Under the pieces are notes generated by a model. It was not told the origin of the DNA. It worked only from the letters and a program-made list of their open reading frames with translations, and made no database searches. 64,000 nt of DNA from Chamaea fasciata (Eukaryota; Chordata; Aves; Passeriformes; Sylviidae), in NCBI GenBank assembly GCA_029207755.1, contig JARCOQ010000005.1, positions 47,829,563 through 47,893,562 on the forward strand, read 5' to 3'. Positions 26,286 to 39,400 of the stretch are shown piece by piece. A program made the translations under genes and the position numbers. Numbering within the stretch: the stretch's first letter is position 1; each line of letters begins with the position of its first letter.

Positions 26286-27680
26286 CTTCACCCTTACTCA
26301 GACAACTTGGTATGTGGTTGGTTTACATTGCCATAAGTGTGCATCACTGGACAATGCCTTCTTCAGACTCATTTTCCCCGGCACCAGTTACTCCCTTTGC
26401 CCTTGAGGAGCTTTTGTGGTTATAAATAGAAGGCACTGAACAGTCCTGAGCTTCCCTCTGTAAGGCAGGTGGTTTTTGACAGGAGCCAGAAATAGCACCC
26501 AAGGCCACTGTGCTGAGGGCTGCAGTGACAGCTGCCTCTCCTAGGAGGAAGCCCTCGAGAAGGAAGCCCAAGAGCCCCTGCTCAAATTTGCCTGCTTTCC
26601 GGGGGTCTGAATGCAAAGTGGAGGTGTGCCTCAGCGGCAGCAAGCCCAGCCCTTGATTACCACCTGGTCTGTGTCATTGCACCCAGGTGGGGTTGGTGAG
26701 CAGATGCACTCAGTGGAGCTGTGCACTCTGGGGCACCCAGCCACGGGGATTCAGCTGCCTCTGCCCCAAGGCAGTCTCTGACACTGCACTGAGCAGTGAG
26801 GAACAATGGCCATGAGAGTCTGTGTTGGGGGTCCCTGCCCCACTCCAGCCACCTTGGTTCCTTTTGGCCTGGGACACATCTTGTCCCCTTTCCCTACCTG
26901 CAGCACACACCCTTCTGCACTCATTACTTTCCTATTTAGGATTCTTTCCCTCCCTTAAAGTCAACATGTGCTGGCACATGCAGTTTCTAGGGAAACTGGT
27001 GTTTGCTTTGCTTTTGCTATGGTGACAAGTGAAGCACTCTGCTAGATGTGAGTGCCATTTTCTGCAAAAGACTTTCTGAAGCGCCAGGCATGGAGCAGGA
27101 GCTGCCCTCCCATCTGACCAGGCTGATTTTATCCACTTCTACCTCCAGAGACAGCCAGGGCTCTGCCTGGCTGGGCGGTTTCTTCCATCCAACTGATAAC
27201 AGGTGCATTTGAGGAGAAAGCAAAGGCAGTGGCTTACAAAATGGGCGTCTTGTTCTCTAACTAATTAGTCAAGAGCTGAAATAGAATGCTGTGTCTCCAG
27301 CATATGTCACTGTCTGCTGTTTCTCTCTCAAAACAGTCTGCAGTGAGGATCCAATGCTTGAATTTAGAGAAATGCTGACAATTTTTTATGAGATCCCTAA
27401 TCATGGACAGAAAATTACCTCAATATCCTCTGGTACTGCTCCTTGCTCAATGCTCTAAGAAAGTACGTTTTCCTGCAAATCATCTCTTTACTGGTTTTGC
27501 CAGACTGGAGAAACACACTTGAATCTTGGAAGTTAGGCACCGAGGTGCTGCTCAGTGACACTTGATCATCCCAGGGTGCCCCAATAATCCAAAAACCCCT
27601 GCAATCCAAAAAGCAGGCTGTTCCTGCAGGCACTCTGTTTTTAGCAGTGCTGAACTGCCCTCTCTCACTGCCTGTTTGCC
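26286..27680. other. Intergenic, nothing recognised
   Basis: I see no exon, RNA gene or named repeat. The short frames present on both strands have no domain signature. Confidence 0.55.
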
Positions 27681-27689
27681 ACGTCCTCA

Positions 27690-28080
27690 GCCCCTACACC
27701 AGCCACCTGCGACTGGTGCCACGGGCGAAGTGAACGAGGCACGCAGGGTCCAAGAGTGATTCCAGCACCCACCTGGTACCCACGGTGCTCTCCAGAGCAG
27801 CGGGCCACGCAGTGGACGCACTAACTCTTGCAGGATTGAGAGCAAGCCCCTCGAAAACAGGGAGGAAGCTGTGGGTAGGTTTCTGGCTCCCCAAAGGAAG
27901 CGGAGGGAGCGCCGGGAGGGTCGGTGCAGGGAGAGGAGCTGGCGGCAGGAGGGGCGGCCCGCGGGCGGCTCCTCCTGGCATTCCCCCAGCGGCCGCCGGG
28001 CGGCGCCCTTGCCCCGCGGTGCTCGGGGCTGGTCCTGAGCCGGGAAACGCGCTCGGCTCGGGCAAAACCCTCGACTCAGC
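27690..28080. promoter_or_regulatory. Orphan CpG island
   Basis: A compact stretch dense in CpG, most strongly between 27,900 and 28,080 (for example GGCGGCCCGCGGGCGG and GCGGCCGCCGGGCGGCGCCC). It contrasts with the A/T-rich DNA on both sides. Such islands usually mark promoters, but neither strand leads to a recognisable coding exon within the window. The overlapping open frames (minus strand, 154 and 123 codons) are what stop-poor GC-rich DNA yields by chance. It could be the promoter of an unannotated non-coding transcript or a distal regulatory element. Confidence 0.6.
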
Positions 28081-28110
28081 ACAGCCTTGGTAGTAAAACT
28101 CTTAATAACA

Positions 28111-28147
28111 TTATTATTGTTATTATTTATAATAATAACAATAATAA
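28111..28147. repeat. Perfect 17-bp inverted repeat, 3-base loop
   Basis: Arms 28,111-28,127 and 28,131-28,147 are exact reverse complements built of TTA/ATT units, separated by TAT. The surrounding TTATTA/AATAAC trinucleotide-like text continues for about 100 bases. It lies about 30 bases beyond the CpG island. It could extrude as a cruciform or fold as RNA, or may simply be a trinucleotide expansion that turned palindromic. Confidence 0.85.
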
Positions 28148-28180
28148 CCATAATAGCGACAACAATGATGTTATTTCATG

Positions 28181-29310
28181 ACTGTACATTGAACTTCGGT
28201 AAAATTTCCAATTTTGCCACCATGAAATGATTTCTTTGACTCAGCATGTTCCAACAGCAAAAACAAAAACAACCACAAAAACAAAAACAAAAAAACCCTC
28301 CTCACACCAATAAAAACCAAGCAACTATAACTTTCCAGCTGAAAAAAGAAAGCTTGTCCACTGGGATGTTCTGCTTGTTTTATACAGCAGCACAAAGAGC
28401 TTATCTCTGAACTCATTTTATTTTAGGCACAGTTTAGTTTGATTTCAACTAGCCTCTTCCTCGTTTCCTGCACTTCAGCCGCTGGAGAGAAATGGTTGCC
28501 TGGAGAGGCTGCTGCTCATCTTTGGTGAGGTATCTGTGGTCAAGGAAGATCAGTCAGCCCCCAGACCCTGCACTGCAGATTCCTGGTGCTTCACAAGGCT
28601 GCAAGAGATGGGCAGTTGCAGGGGTGCAGATCAAGTGCACAGGCTTCTGGCAGATTGACTGTCAGGGCAGTGTACGGGTCACCAACTCTGCTCCCCATTC
28701 TGTGTAGCCTCCCAGATGGAGGCCACCAGCTTCTAGGCTTGCCTAGGTAGAACTACGTCAGTCAGAAAGCCCGGAGACCCCCAGTGTCGAAGTCTGTGGT
28801 ATCTGGCAACAACGTGGACTAATCTATTGCACAAAGAAGAATCAGGTCTTGGTCCTTTCTTCTCCTCACCCATCACCCCCATGACTACTATATACAGAGA
28901 GTGTGTTATGGTTCTCCTTTGCTTTTTGGGTTAAAATCAGCAAATGATTTGTGTGAGATGAGACATTGATAGGGCCAAGATTAAGTGCCCAGTTCCTAAG
29001 CACAAGTCAGCTCACAAGCAGATGGATTCACTGATGCAAGGACATGTGTGCTGAGCCAAGGTATGCTCAATTCTCCAGAGTACAGGCTGATGGAAGGACT
29101 GTCGGACAGTTGTAGTACTGCTTCAAATGACCTGAGAGCTGTCTACTCAGTTTTTGCAGCATTGCAGTGCCACTGTCCCGTGCTCTGCTACCCTGCAGAC
29201 CTCAGCTACCCTGCTACCCTGCTCTGTACCTAGGAGGACATCGGCTCTACTGCCTGCTGTTCTTAAGTGAACTCTCAGAAAGCTGAACAAAAACCTGTCC
29301 CATATGAGGA
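28181..29310. other. Intergenic, nothing recognised
   Basis: An A/C-rich simple stretch (AAAACAAAAACAACC type) lies near 28,258-28,300. No exon or named element is seen in the remainder. Confidence 0.5.
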
Positions 29311-29747
29311 TGATGCCTTGAGAGGCTACCTAGAACAGAGGCTAGACAGTGTTAAAGGAATAAAGTAGGTATTTATTAAAAAGGCCTTCAAAGAATACAT
29401 CTTGGACAGTACAAGAGCCTGGCTGAGGTTACACCCAAGATGGACAATGGGTACCATGTTTTCACACTTCTTTAAGTTTTGGTCTATTTACATATTGGTG
29501 TTAATTTTCCAATTACAGCTTCAGGTTATGAAGTCCCATCCTCCCAGATTGCTCTCCTCAATTTGCTGTTGTTTATAGTTCTTGGGCCTGAAGCTGTAAC
29601 AGTGTCCTTGGTTCTCAGGCTGGAAAAGGATTGTTTTGCCTAACTACCCTGTGAAGAGAACTTGCTAACACTTCGTATGAAGTTCAGGGTTATATACCAA
29701 TGCAGCACAGAATCTGGAAAATATGAAAGCTAAAACTTAAGGCATCA
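29311..29747 (-). mobile_element. Solo LTR, minus orientation
   Basis: The ends form an inverted pair: TGATGCCTT at 29,311 and AAGGCATCA ending at 29,747. The body matches a songbird LTR that I recognise, including AGGCTAGACAGTGTTAAAGG, GCTTCAGGTTATGAAGTCCC and AACACTTCGTATGAAGTTCA. On the minus strand a TATA box (TATATAACC) near 29,690 precedes an AATAAA near 29,376, which gives the orientation. No target-site duplication was found and no internal retroviral sequence adjoins, so it is an old solo LTR. Confidence 0.75.
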
Positions 29748-31000
29748 AAGACACGAAATCTGGAACCGTCTCTGTTTCACCATGACATCGGATCTTCAGT
29801 AGCCAGGTGGGGGCACTGCGGTATCTGCATCTACCGTGGACACACGGTTCCGTTCCTGCCGAGTTGCCCAGAATGCTCGCAGAAACACCATGAACCATTT
29901 TTAACCTATTCAAAGTGTTCGAGTGAGTGCACACCAGATCAGTAGTTTGTTTTTTCGGTGGTGATCACATTTTTCATCCAACAGCAGTAGTTTAAAGCCA
30001 GATTTACCGAGGTGTCTAGTCCTGGTTCCAGCTACAGGTGTTTTTTTCCAAATCCCCAGACAAGTGGGGTGGGAGGAGGGGAAAGTCCTCTCTCTGCAAG
30101 TTTCATTATGAGTTTTGCCTTTTTCTGAGTATCATTTGTCTTTATTGTCTGGCAGTACTCTCTAAAAGTGGAATCAACTTTATGGAATGAATGAGGAAAT
30201 GCTGAAAGAAGCTGCATGCTCCTTTACAGGATCCCAGAGATGAAACCCTTGCTAGTGTCTAGCCTTATTTCTCTTTCACAGTGCACTCATCAAAGGTAGC
30301 CAGCTTTTGGGGCATGCTCTGCCTCCAACTGTGCATACAATGCTCACACTGAAATTAATAGAAGCATGATAATACATTTGAAGTGAGAACATTGGGAAAA
30401 AAAATTAAATTCTTACAGGTAAAATCAATGGCAAAAGTTTCTCTGACTTTATTTCTCACCCTAGAGACATCTATAGGTCTAAGTAAGGGATCATTTCTAT
30501 GGGTATACATGTCTTAGCATAATCCTAAGAAATAAAAACCCCCATGAACTTGGTAACATATAAGGATTTTAAAAACATGTCTTTGTGGCCTCTGTCTTAA
30601 CAGAGATTTGTTACCGTGTTTAACCCCACTGTCTCAACCCCAGTTCTACTCTGGGGAATGGAGTATTGTTTGTGTTTGATGGGATCATCACAATACATGT
30701 GGACAAGGTGCTGGTCACCAATTTGCATTGGAGACCTTAGATGGGCTATTCAGAAATTCTGCTGTCTTGTTTTTGATATGTCTTTTGAGCTGCTAAGAGT
30801 CCTTCAGAAGGTCTTCCACATGCTTATCCTTCCATCATGCTAGCATGATGGGAAAATGATACTTCTGACATTCAGGGCAGAAGGTGAAGGACAAATTTTC
30901 ACCATGCCTAGGTGATTTCTCACCCAGATGCCTGGGTGAATTGCTCTGTGTCATTCAGAAAAGGGAGTCAAACCTGGGCTGCTTCCAGGCAAGGACTCAA
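29748..31000. other. Intergenic, nothing recognised
   Basis: No coding exon is seen. The last 150 bases may be more of the CR1 element that follows, but I cannot align them with confidence. Confidence 0.5.
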
Positions 31001-31002
31001 AC

Positions 31003-31165
31003 TACAGGAAGTGGTGGAGTCACCATGCCTGGAACTGTTCAAAAAGCAAGTAGAGATGGAATTTAATGATATGGCTTAGTGGGTATGGTGACATTCAATT
31101 GAAGACTGGACTTGATCTCAGAGGTCTTTTCCAACCTATATGACTCTGATTCTGTGCCCTCATTC
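31003..31165 (+). mobile_element. CR1 LINE 3' end, sense
   Basis: The stretch contains ACAGGAAGTGGTGGAGTCAC, a CCTGGAACTGTTCAAAAAGC block, GGCTTAGTGGGTATGGTGAC and finally CTCAGAGGTCTTTTCCAACC. These are the last segments of CR1 in sense order. The terminal ATTCTGTG octamer remains as GATTCTGTGCCC. It is truncated at 5', as is usual for CR1. Confidence 0.88.
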
Positions 31166-34100
31166 CCCACCCTATAATGGAGAAATGCTCCCACCATGCT
31201 CCCTCTGTTTACAGGACAGAGGGGACCAAATGGGTAGAACAGCTCTTCTGAGCAGCAGCCTTCCTCAGAAGGGACACTATTATCAAGTATAAAGTTTAAG
31301 ATCCCTTCCTGGAGGAGGATGTCCTCTCACCTAGCATCGCTCATCTGCTTAAATTGAAGCCTCTGTAGGAAGAAATGAGGAGTGTCAAAATATCTAGATG
31401 TTCTCAGGGCAAAAAGTAAGGGGATGTTTGGTATAGGTCTTCACATTCAGTCTGTCCTGTTGTCCCTGGCACTCAATTACAAACCAAGCACAGAAGCTCA
31501 GTTCAGCCCACACTGGCAGCTGGATTCCAGGTTCTCTGTGGACCCTCCCCTCCAGCACTAGCATTTGGCCTGTTCTGCCCTACCAGCTAGATGAAGCAAG
31601 GGCAGTTTCCCAGAACAAGCTGCATGCCTGCCACTTCTGCTGTGTAAAATCAGCCAGCAGTATCTTGCAGAAGAGATTTTTTAAGAGGGAGGAAGTCATG
31701 GGTTAGCAGCACTTGGTCAAGGGTTTTTCTGGCTGCAGCTATGCCTGCCTGAAACTCCTGATCCTTGTCTCATAAGTTGGACCAGATTTGCAATCATGAG
31801 CAGACATCAGGGGGAATGGGAGCATCTCCCAGTCAGGCAGAATGACCTCCTGTCTCCCTGGGCAGAACAGCTGAGATGCAGCTCCCTGCACCCAAACCAT
31901 CCATCGTCCCATTACACCAAGGCCTCCTCCTTAGTGTCCATCTGTTATCCTGGCCAAGGGGAGGAGAAAAGCAGAAGTGGAATGTAATCCTGTCACATTG
32001 TGCTGACAGTGAGCATTCATCCTTCGCAGCTTCCTCTGAGCATCTGTAGCACTGCTTTTTCTGTCTCAGCTTCATCCAGCTCTGCAGGTGAATTCCTGAA
32101 AGGGCTGTGAAATAACTGTGCTTTCTAAAGACCTGAAGAATGAGGACATTATTTACTTTGGTTGTCGATGGGCATCAAATGGTGTGAAAGAAATGTATGC
32201 CTCAACTCCATCACTATCTGGGACCAAAATAACAGATAAAAGGAGAAAATCTGTGGGAGTTATCATTATATGGAGTTGCCATGGAAATAGCATGAGAGAG
32301 TTTGGAGGAGAGCTGACACGCTATGTCTCCAGGAGGGCAAAAATCTCCAGCTAGCCTCACTCCTTTTATCACATTAACAGGAAAATTTTTTTTGCTTCAG
32401 CAAGGGGTGGGAAAACATCAAAGCACAGTTTTGACATTTTTGTCTATCCCTTGATTTCTCTGATAAAGACCTCCCTGACCCCTCAAGAAACAGAAAAGTG
32501 AACCCTAATGCTTTTGGTAAGTTGCCCTAGAAACCATTTAATAATTTCAGTAAAATGGTAAGAGGGATGTAATTTTAAGCAGAAAATATTACTGACTTCT
32601 GAAATCATATTTAAAAAACCTTTTATTAAAAATGTACTATTCCAAGTTGTTTTTTTTTTTCAAATAAAAAATTATGAACTTCATTTTAAAAGAATTTTAA
32701 ATGCTGGTTTCTAAAGAAAAGCATTAAAATTTGAAGGATCTCTTTCAGGTGAAGTTGCTGTCTTGTGCCATTGCACTGTTCTGGGAAGTCTGTTATATTC
32801 TATTCTCTCAACTGCCAAATCCCACTTTTAATCTATCTTATCCCCCTGATCAGGACAGGACAACCAAGTTTGCTCATACATTACATCCTGAGACTTCACA
32901 AACACACCTCCAAGGCATGATGTTGTGCAGGGGTGATGTTTTATAGGGGTGACATCCTCCTGTTCACAAACCCAGCTCTCCACCCTGTGCTTCCCGGCAG
33001 GCCATGGGTCACTCCTCTGGTGGTCAGTCCCCACTCGGGACTATCAGTGGTGGCTGTGGCAACCAGACCCAGAGCAAACCACCACTGAGGTGCTGGCATC
33101 CACCTTCACCTGAGTTCAGGTGTGCAAGTGCGAGTGAAGGAAATCACTTCTGTTCACTAACAAAATTGTTGTCCATGCCTATAAAGCCTCACATTTTGTT
33201 CTGCTACATTATTGCTCCAATTTTGCAAAATGTTTTCCCAGGATATTGGTTTACCAGCCCTATTTCCCACCCTTTCCTGGGGCTTAGGCTGCTACAGATT
33301 GGTTTTGACCACCTTTATAGGCAAGGACATTCAGCCTGAAGCCAGGATCTACAGGGTGGAGGGTGGACAGGAAAGCCTGGAGCAGGGCAGCAGCAAAGCC
33401 TTCATATTTGTACCTGCTCCCTTTCAGCAGAGTCCATAGGTGGAAAAGGAAAGATGCCCAGGACCCTCCAATGAGATCTTATCCTCCCCACCCATGAGTA
33501 CCAATGCATCAGCCCTGCATGATTACTGCAAGGGCAAGTGAGATGAAAGGAAGCAGAATAACAAGAGAGGAAGACAAACATCATGGTCCCCAAATGCTCC
33601 TCTAAGAGTCAATTCAAGTTATGTTTCAGCTATTGACCCAGTTATTTCTCAGAGCACCGTCTCACTGACTGAATTTCTATCCTATCTGTGACTCCAGTTG
33701 CAAAACCTGAAACCCCAAGAGATATGAAGGCCTACATTTTGAAAACCAGAATAGCTAAAGCCATGGAATTAATTTGTGTGGGGTGACAACTGTGGGCCAG
33801 GCTTCTTCTTTGGCTTATAGCTATCACATTTGCCATAATGGCAGCAATTTCAAGTGTTTTCCCTAAAGCTGTCTTAAAGAAAAAAAGGGAGGAGGGGTGA
33901 AGGGTGGAAGGTCTCTTTTGACACCTGCATTTCTCAGACAGAAGTCTTACAATAACCTAAGAGTAAAACTTGTGTCAAGTTATTGTTGACTGTTTTGTCT
34001 CTTTGCTCAGCATCAATTTAAGATAAAATTATACACATAATTTTATAAATGCTATTTATAAAGCTGTGGATACATATTATGCATATTTTGTGCCAAAATG

Positions 34101-35909
34101 AATCCATTTTTACCCCTATGAAATGACAAGTCCCAAACACTGAATAATTCCACAGGGGCTATTTTTAAGGCACTTGGTGGTGCATTTGTTGCTGAGTAGC
34201 ATCTCTCTGTCTATAGCCATGGGAATAGACACCATTTTTAGCTTCTTTTAATTCAGGAGCTGGATTCAGTCCAGAAGAGTTTGTCACAACAATTTGAAAG
34301 GCTATTTATGATAAACGGATTTCTGGATTATGGGATCAAATATTTCAGAAAACAATTGTGCTTACCTTCATATCAGGACTGTCTGGGGAGCTCATATTCA
34401 TCCCCTTGCTTCATGTCCCAGGACCAGGAACTGCAGTCACAGGGAAATTCTCTGTCAGGGTGGCAGTTCCTAGGATATTTGTCTCATCTCCCTGGTGTGC
34501 CTGGTTGTCCCTTGCTGCTTTCAGCAGAGTTATCTGGAAGCAGGTACCTTCAGTATTGCTTCAGGATTGTTATTTTCATTCGTTTCTTTCCAAGGAAAGG
34601 GAAAACATCCAGAGCCTTTTCAAATGCTACTGCTTTAGCATCAGGAGTGGGAGTAACTTGAAAGGTGAAACAAAATCCCTGTCTGTATCTGCAATTTTTT
34701 GCTACATTATGTGCATTTTGGGCTTCCATTCAAAATAAACAAAATTTTAAAGGCCAAAAACTAAATCATATGCTTCAGAAATAAGCCTGCATCTTTCTCT
34801 CTTATACAGAAATAGCATCATCATGATGAAAAATAGATGAACTCCTGTTGCCAGTTAACAAACCAGCTCTGTGGAGAGCTGTCTCCAGCCAAACGACTCC
34901 CCTGGCTCAAGATCTGGCCTTCATTCCTGGACTCAGAGAGATGTCCTGTGCAGCCATTTAGAAGCTGATACAAACCACACCTGCACCTGAGAGGCAAAGT
35001 GAGGTACAGGGCACTGCCTACCCCACATGTGAGCAGTGCCACTGCCATGCCTGGTGAGGTGAGGCATGGAGATACACAGGGGTCAACACACGGGCAGATT
35101 AACAAATACATCTGGGAGGAACAAAACCACACCGGGGCACCCTGTGTGCTTGAAATTGCAACCATTTTTTCCACCTCTATTTGCTCCAGCCCCTGTTATC
35201 CCGTTTGGATCAAAACCTGCAGAACAGCTTCCATCATTTTGAAATCAGCTGGGCAGGTTTCCAACTTGAGGGTGTTTTAAACATGGTTCCCAAGATGCAG
35301 TATCTCATAAAATTGTCATTTCTGCTTCCCTCCCTGCCTTGGGACAGGGAGGAGCACTGAGAACAGTCAGCTGCACTTTGTGCCTGAGGATTTAGTCCCT
35401 CCAGGGAAGCAGTGCCAAAGATGTCCTCAGAGGAAGAGCATTGCTTTCCACAAAGGCGTATACCAGAATCTTATGCAAAGCAGATGACAACACAGCAGGA
35501 GGAGAGTCAGGCAGGGAATTTCCAAGGAGATCTTTGTTCCCTGGGCCCTGCTGTAGGGAGGAGACATAGTCCGTAGTCCGTCTCAAGGCAGGGCTGGAGA
35601 AGCTGGGAGGAATCTCTGGTTCCTCTTCTGTGTTTTACTGTGCTGCAGCCATCACGGCACAAGCCCTGAGGGGGGGCTTGTGAGTTCTGAAAGGGGCTTG
35701 TCAGTCTCCCCACCAACATAAACCATGGCAAAGGGCCAGTGTGGGAGGTATAGGGCACCAAGGACACTGCATTCAACCAACCCACACTCACACCACCCTC
35801 CCCGAGACAGCACAACCAAGGCATTGGTCTTCTCCTTCCTACACCTTCACATGTTTTTTTCTTCCCCTACAGGCTGGGTTTCCCATACATAGGTATCAGC
35901 ATGCAGGTG
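31166..35909. other. Intergenic, nothing recognised
   Basis: No exon of a known gene is seen on either strand. 33,980-34,110 is A/T-rich with ordinary base order. Frames of up to 126 codons near 34,281-34,738 overlap each other in two registers and have no domain signature. Confidence 0.55.
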
Positions 35910-36494
35910 TGTCATGGTTGAACTGCAGCCAGCAATGAAGCATCACACAGCTGCTCGCTGATTCGCTCACCCTGGTGGGATCGGGAATAGAAGCAGAAAA
36001 ATAAAAGTGAGAAAACTTGTGGGTTGAAACAGAGACAGTTTAATAGATAATGCAAAAGCCTGTATGCAAACAAAGCAAACCAAGGAATTAGTTCACCACT
36101 TGCCATGGGCAGGTAGGAGTTTCAGCCATCCCAAGGACACCAGGACGCCATTGCATGGAACAGTTCCTCAGCAAGGAAAATAACACCACTCTGAACATCC
36201 CCCCTCCCTTCTTCCCCCCCGCCCCCCAACTCACTTTATATGATGTGTGGCACCATATGGAATAGAATATCAGCTGGGGTGAGCTGTCCTAGCTCTCTCC
36301 CCTCCCAGCTTCTTGTGCACACTTGGCCTACTTGCAGCAAGAGGCAGAAAAGGCCTTGGCTCTGTGTAAGCACTGCTCAGCAATAGAAAAAACCTCTCTG
36401 TGTTATCAACACTGTTTTCAGCACAAATCCAAAGCACAGCTCTACATCAGCTACTACAAAGAAAATTAACTCTATCCCAGCCAAAACACACACA
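35910..36494 (-). mobile_element. Solo LTR, minus orientation, common avian family
   Basis: This is an abundant avian LTR that I recognise in reverse complement. It starts TGTCATGGTTGAACTGCAGC, continues through CTTGTGGGTTGAAACAGAGA and ends GAAAATTAACTCTATCCCAG followed by a CA-rich end. On the minus strand a TATA box (ATATAAAG, near 36,235) and an ATTAAA polyadenylation variant near 36,040 lie in the expected order. Flanks AGGTG (left) and AAGTG (right) could be a five-base target duplication with one change. A C-rich tract at about 36,199-36,230 lies inside it. Confidence 0.85.
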
Positions 36495-39400
36495 AAGTGG
36501 AAGCAAGGTACTGGAAAATGAGAGGCACGGCAATTACCCCAAAGAAACACCACTGCAGTAACCATCCCATTCAAAGTACCCAGACTAAATAATACTACAG
36601 TTCATGAAAGATACTTCAATGAGCCAGAGGATGTTGATTTGGAAAGACGTTCCTTCACAAAGCTGAGTCATAAAGAAGATTGGGAAGGTCTACAATCAGT
36701 GATTAAACAGCCTAGAGAGATCTGTCAGCAAGGGAGTGCCCAAAATTGTCATGCTGTACACTATCTGTTATTTCAATGCTTTGCTTTAAGGCTTCATTTA
36801 TTTCATTTGTCTGGGTACAATGCATTTCGAATTTCAGATCTCCTCTTACTCACAGCAACATTCAATTCTGTTGATCTTGTACTTCACAAGTTGTGTGGGA
36901 AGGTGTCCAAACCTTTTTTCTAATCAGAGAATTCACTTCAACTGGTTTTTTGGACTCCAATTAGGAAAGGCCTTAAATTAAACACTAAGGATATAAGAAA
37001 AAAATGAATAAGATTGGAAAACACTGGAAAAATACTCGAGAATAGTTGCCATGGCAATCCTTCCCTGCTTTCATGTGCTGAAGAACACACATCCCAAACA
37101 CGAACATCTCTTGGAACCCACCAAGCTTCCAAGTCCAGCCCCAGGCAGGGTGGGTGGTGCAGTTGCCCACATGGCACAGGCTGGGCTCTGCCATCGCACC
37201 ACAAGGAGCCCCACAGTCGGGTCACACTGCCAGGGTCACATTGCACACCCAAGGTCATTCAAGTCACAGTGCAGATCAGGGTGTTGCAGCATGTGGCGTA
37301 TTGCAGGATGTGGTTTCTGAGATCTTTCACTTCCACTGGTACTTTTAAAAATCTGCACCTTAGATTCAGGCTCCTCAACCCAGTCTTCTCACAGGGACTG
37401 CAGAGAAGATACGTCTGAGACTTCCTTGGGACGTAGGGCTGCTGATCAGTCAGACTTCACACTTAGTCTAAGAACAGTGCAGCTCCTTTCACCCCAGTCA
37501 CTCAAATTTCTCTTCATGGGGGTGGGCAGCAGTGAGGGGTATGGGAATGGCATACACCCAACGCCCACCTAGGTATAGGGTCTGGATGTAGAATTAAGCA
37601 GACAGTCTCAGGAATCAAGCAGCATTTGCACTGACCCATCTTCTGCAGCATCTCCCACAGTGGACTAGAAAAAAGGCATCTACCATAGCTGAAACCTATC
37701 TTGTGCAATGGATTCTGCTGAGAGCAAAGCAGAGATTATGAATAAGCTGACAAAACCTGCCTGCTGTTAGCATAGGCACCAAGCAGAGACAGAGTAGCTA
37801 TGCTGGAAGTGTTTCATCCATTACTGTCAGAGAAGTCACTTTTTACCACCAATCCCGCTCTAATAAATCATGTTGCCAAGCAGTTTTATAGAGGTGTTAT
37901 ACATCCAAAGCTACTTATGGTCCTGTTAAAAGAGATGCATTTCTTTTTTAGCTCAGCGTGGCTGAAATGCTGTCACAGAAGAAAGAGAGCTGCTGCTCAG
38001 AGCACTATTCTAAAAGAAGTATTATTGTAATTACAATAGGGAGGGATGACATGAGCTAGGAGCCACAATCTTCCTCCTCTGACCCATTGCCTTGGGGTAG
38101 CATTACAAAACTGAAAATTTGTGACCATAAGCACAATAGCTGCTCACACACTCTTTTCCAGGGGGATTGATGAAAATGGGGAAATAATGATGTTACTTCC
38201 TCATTCACCATAGATCACCCATCCCCTCAAAGTGACTGGAGTATTATAAGTCTGGAAAGATGTATATGGACAACTTAACCAATTAGCTCTTTTATAAAGG
38301 CTGTCATCTTAATGCAGTGTTAGATATATTAAGGCATGTGTCTACAAAGTAAAGTATTTCTTTCTGAAGCCAACAAAGTTCTCATTCTAGCAGTCTTAAA
38401 ACTTCAGTCTTCAAATGTTCACCCTGTGGCTGCATTCACTCTAGTGAGTTATTCAGTGACTACAGAAGCCGAATAGTATATCAAAGTAGCTGGTCTACAC
38501 ACACACTGCATATACATACATTTATACCCATATGCATGTACATATATACATATATATAAATATATAGGGTTTGCCACGCTTAATACCAGCAGGAAAATTC
38601 CTTACTAATACGTAGGAATAGTAGCTTAGGAAGGTTGTATATTCAGCACAGCTAAATCTACGTGGCATGTGTATAATTCCCTTAAAATTATGCTTTTAAA
38701 TTTGGCTCTGTTTAAATGTAGCCCTTCCTGTGGCCAGTCCTATCACCATCATACCACTGCTTTGCATAGCACTGAGAGGGCCCTGCCCAGCTGCTAATAA
38801 GCAGCAAGGGCACTCCTGTCTCTGGAAGGCAGTGATAATTCCCAGGGCCACTCCCCCCCTGAGCCTGTCCAGCCCAGCAGACAGCACAGGCAGCTGTGGA
38901 GCTGTTCCACTTCACTGACAAGTGAGATGATGGGAAAGGGGCCACAGGGAGCAGTGCAGTGTCTGATGCACAAACCCACATCCCAACAACTCAGCAAGGT
39001 GACCTCCAGCAGCACTGGAGGGCCTCAGCCTGGAGAAACATCCACCTTTCAGTTTCCCCGGCACTGTCTTCTTAAATCAACACACAACAGGCAACATCAT
39101 GGTGCCCTGTCAAACAACTGAAAAGCACCAAAATCTGTCCATTTCAGCATTCAGTGGAGACAGAAAAGGACATTGTACAGGCACAGAAGAGAAGCAAGGA
39201 GGTCTCTAGGCAATCTGCTGCACTCTAATCTCAGAGAACAAATACTGCAGAGGATGGAGAAAATTTTTGTTTTAGCATCAGTTCAGGAGTCAATTTTACG
39301 TAACCGTGTTTGTGGCCATGCTGGCCTTGGGTCAAAATCCAGAACGCACCTCTGACTTCTGGCCCCAGCACAAAGAGGTGGCTGGAAATCCTCCAATGTC

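Noticed and set aside
27687..28151. 154- and 123-codon minus-strand frames in the orphan CpG island
   Set aside because: Pro/Ala/Arg-rich translations of CpG-rich DNA on both strands at once. The 5' end runs into a TTA repeat giving poly-Asn.
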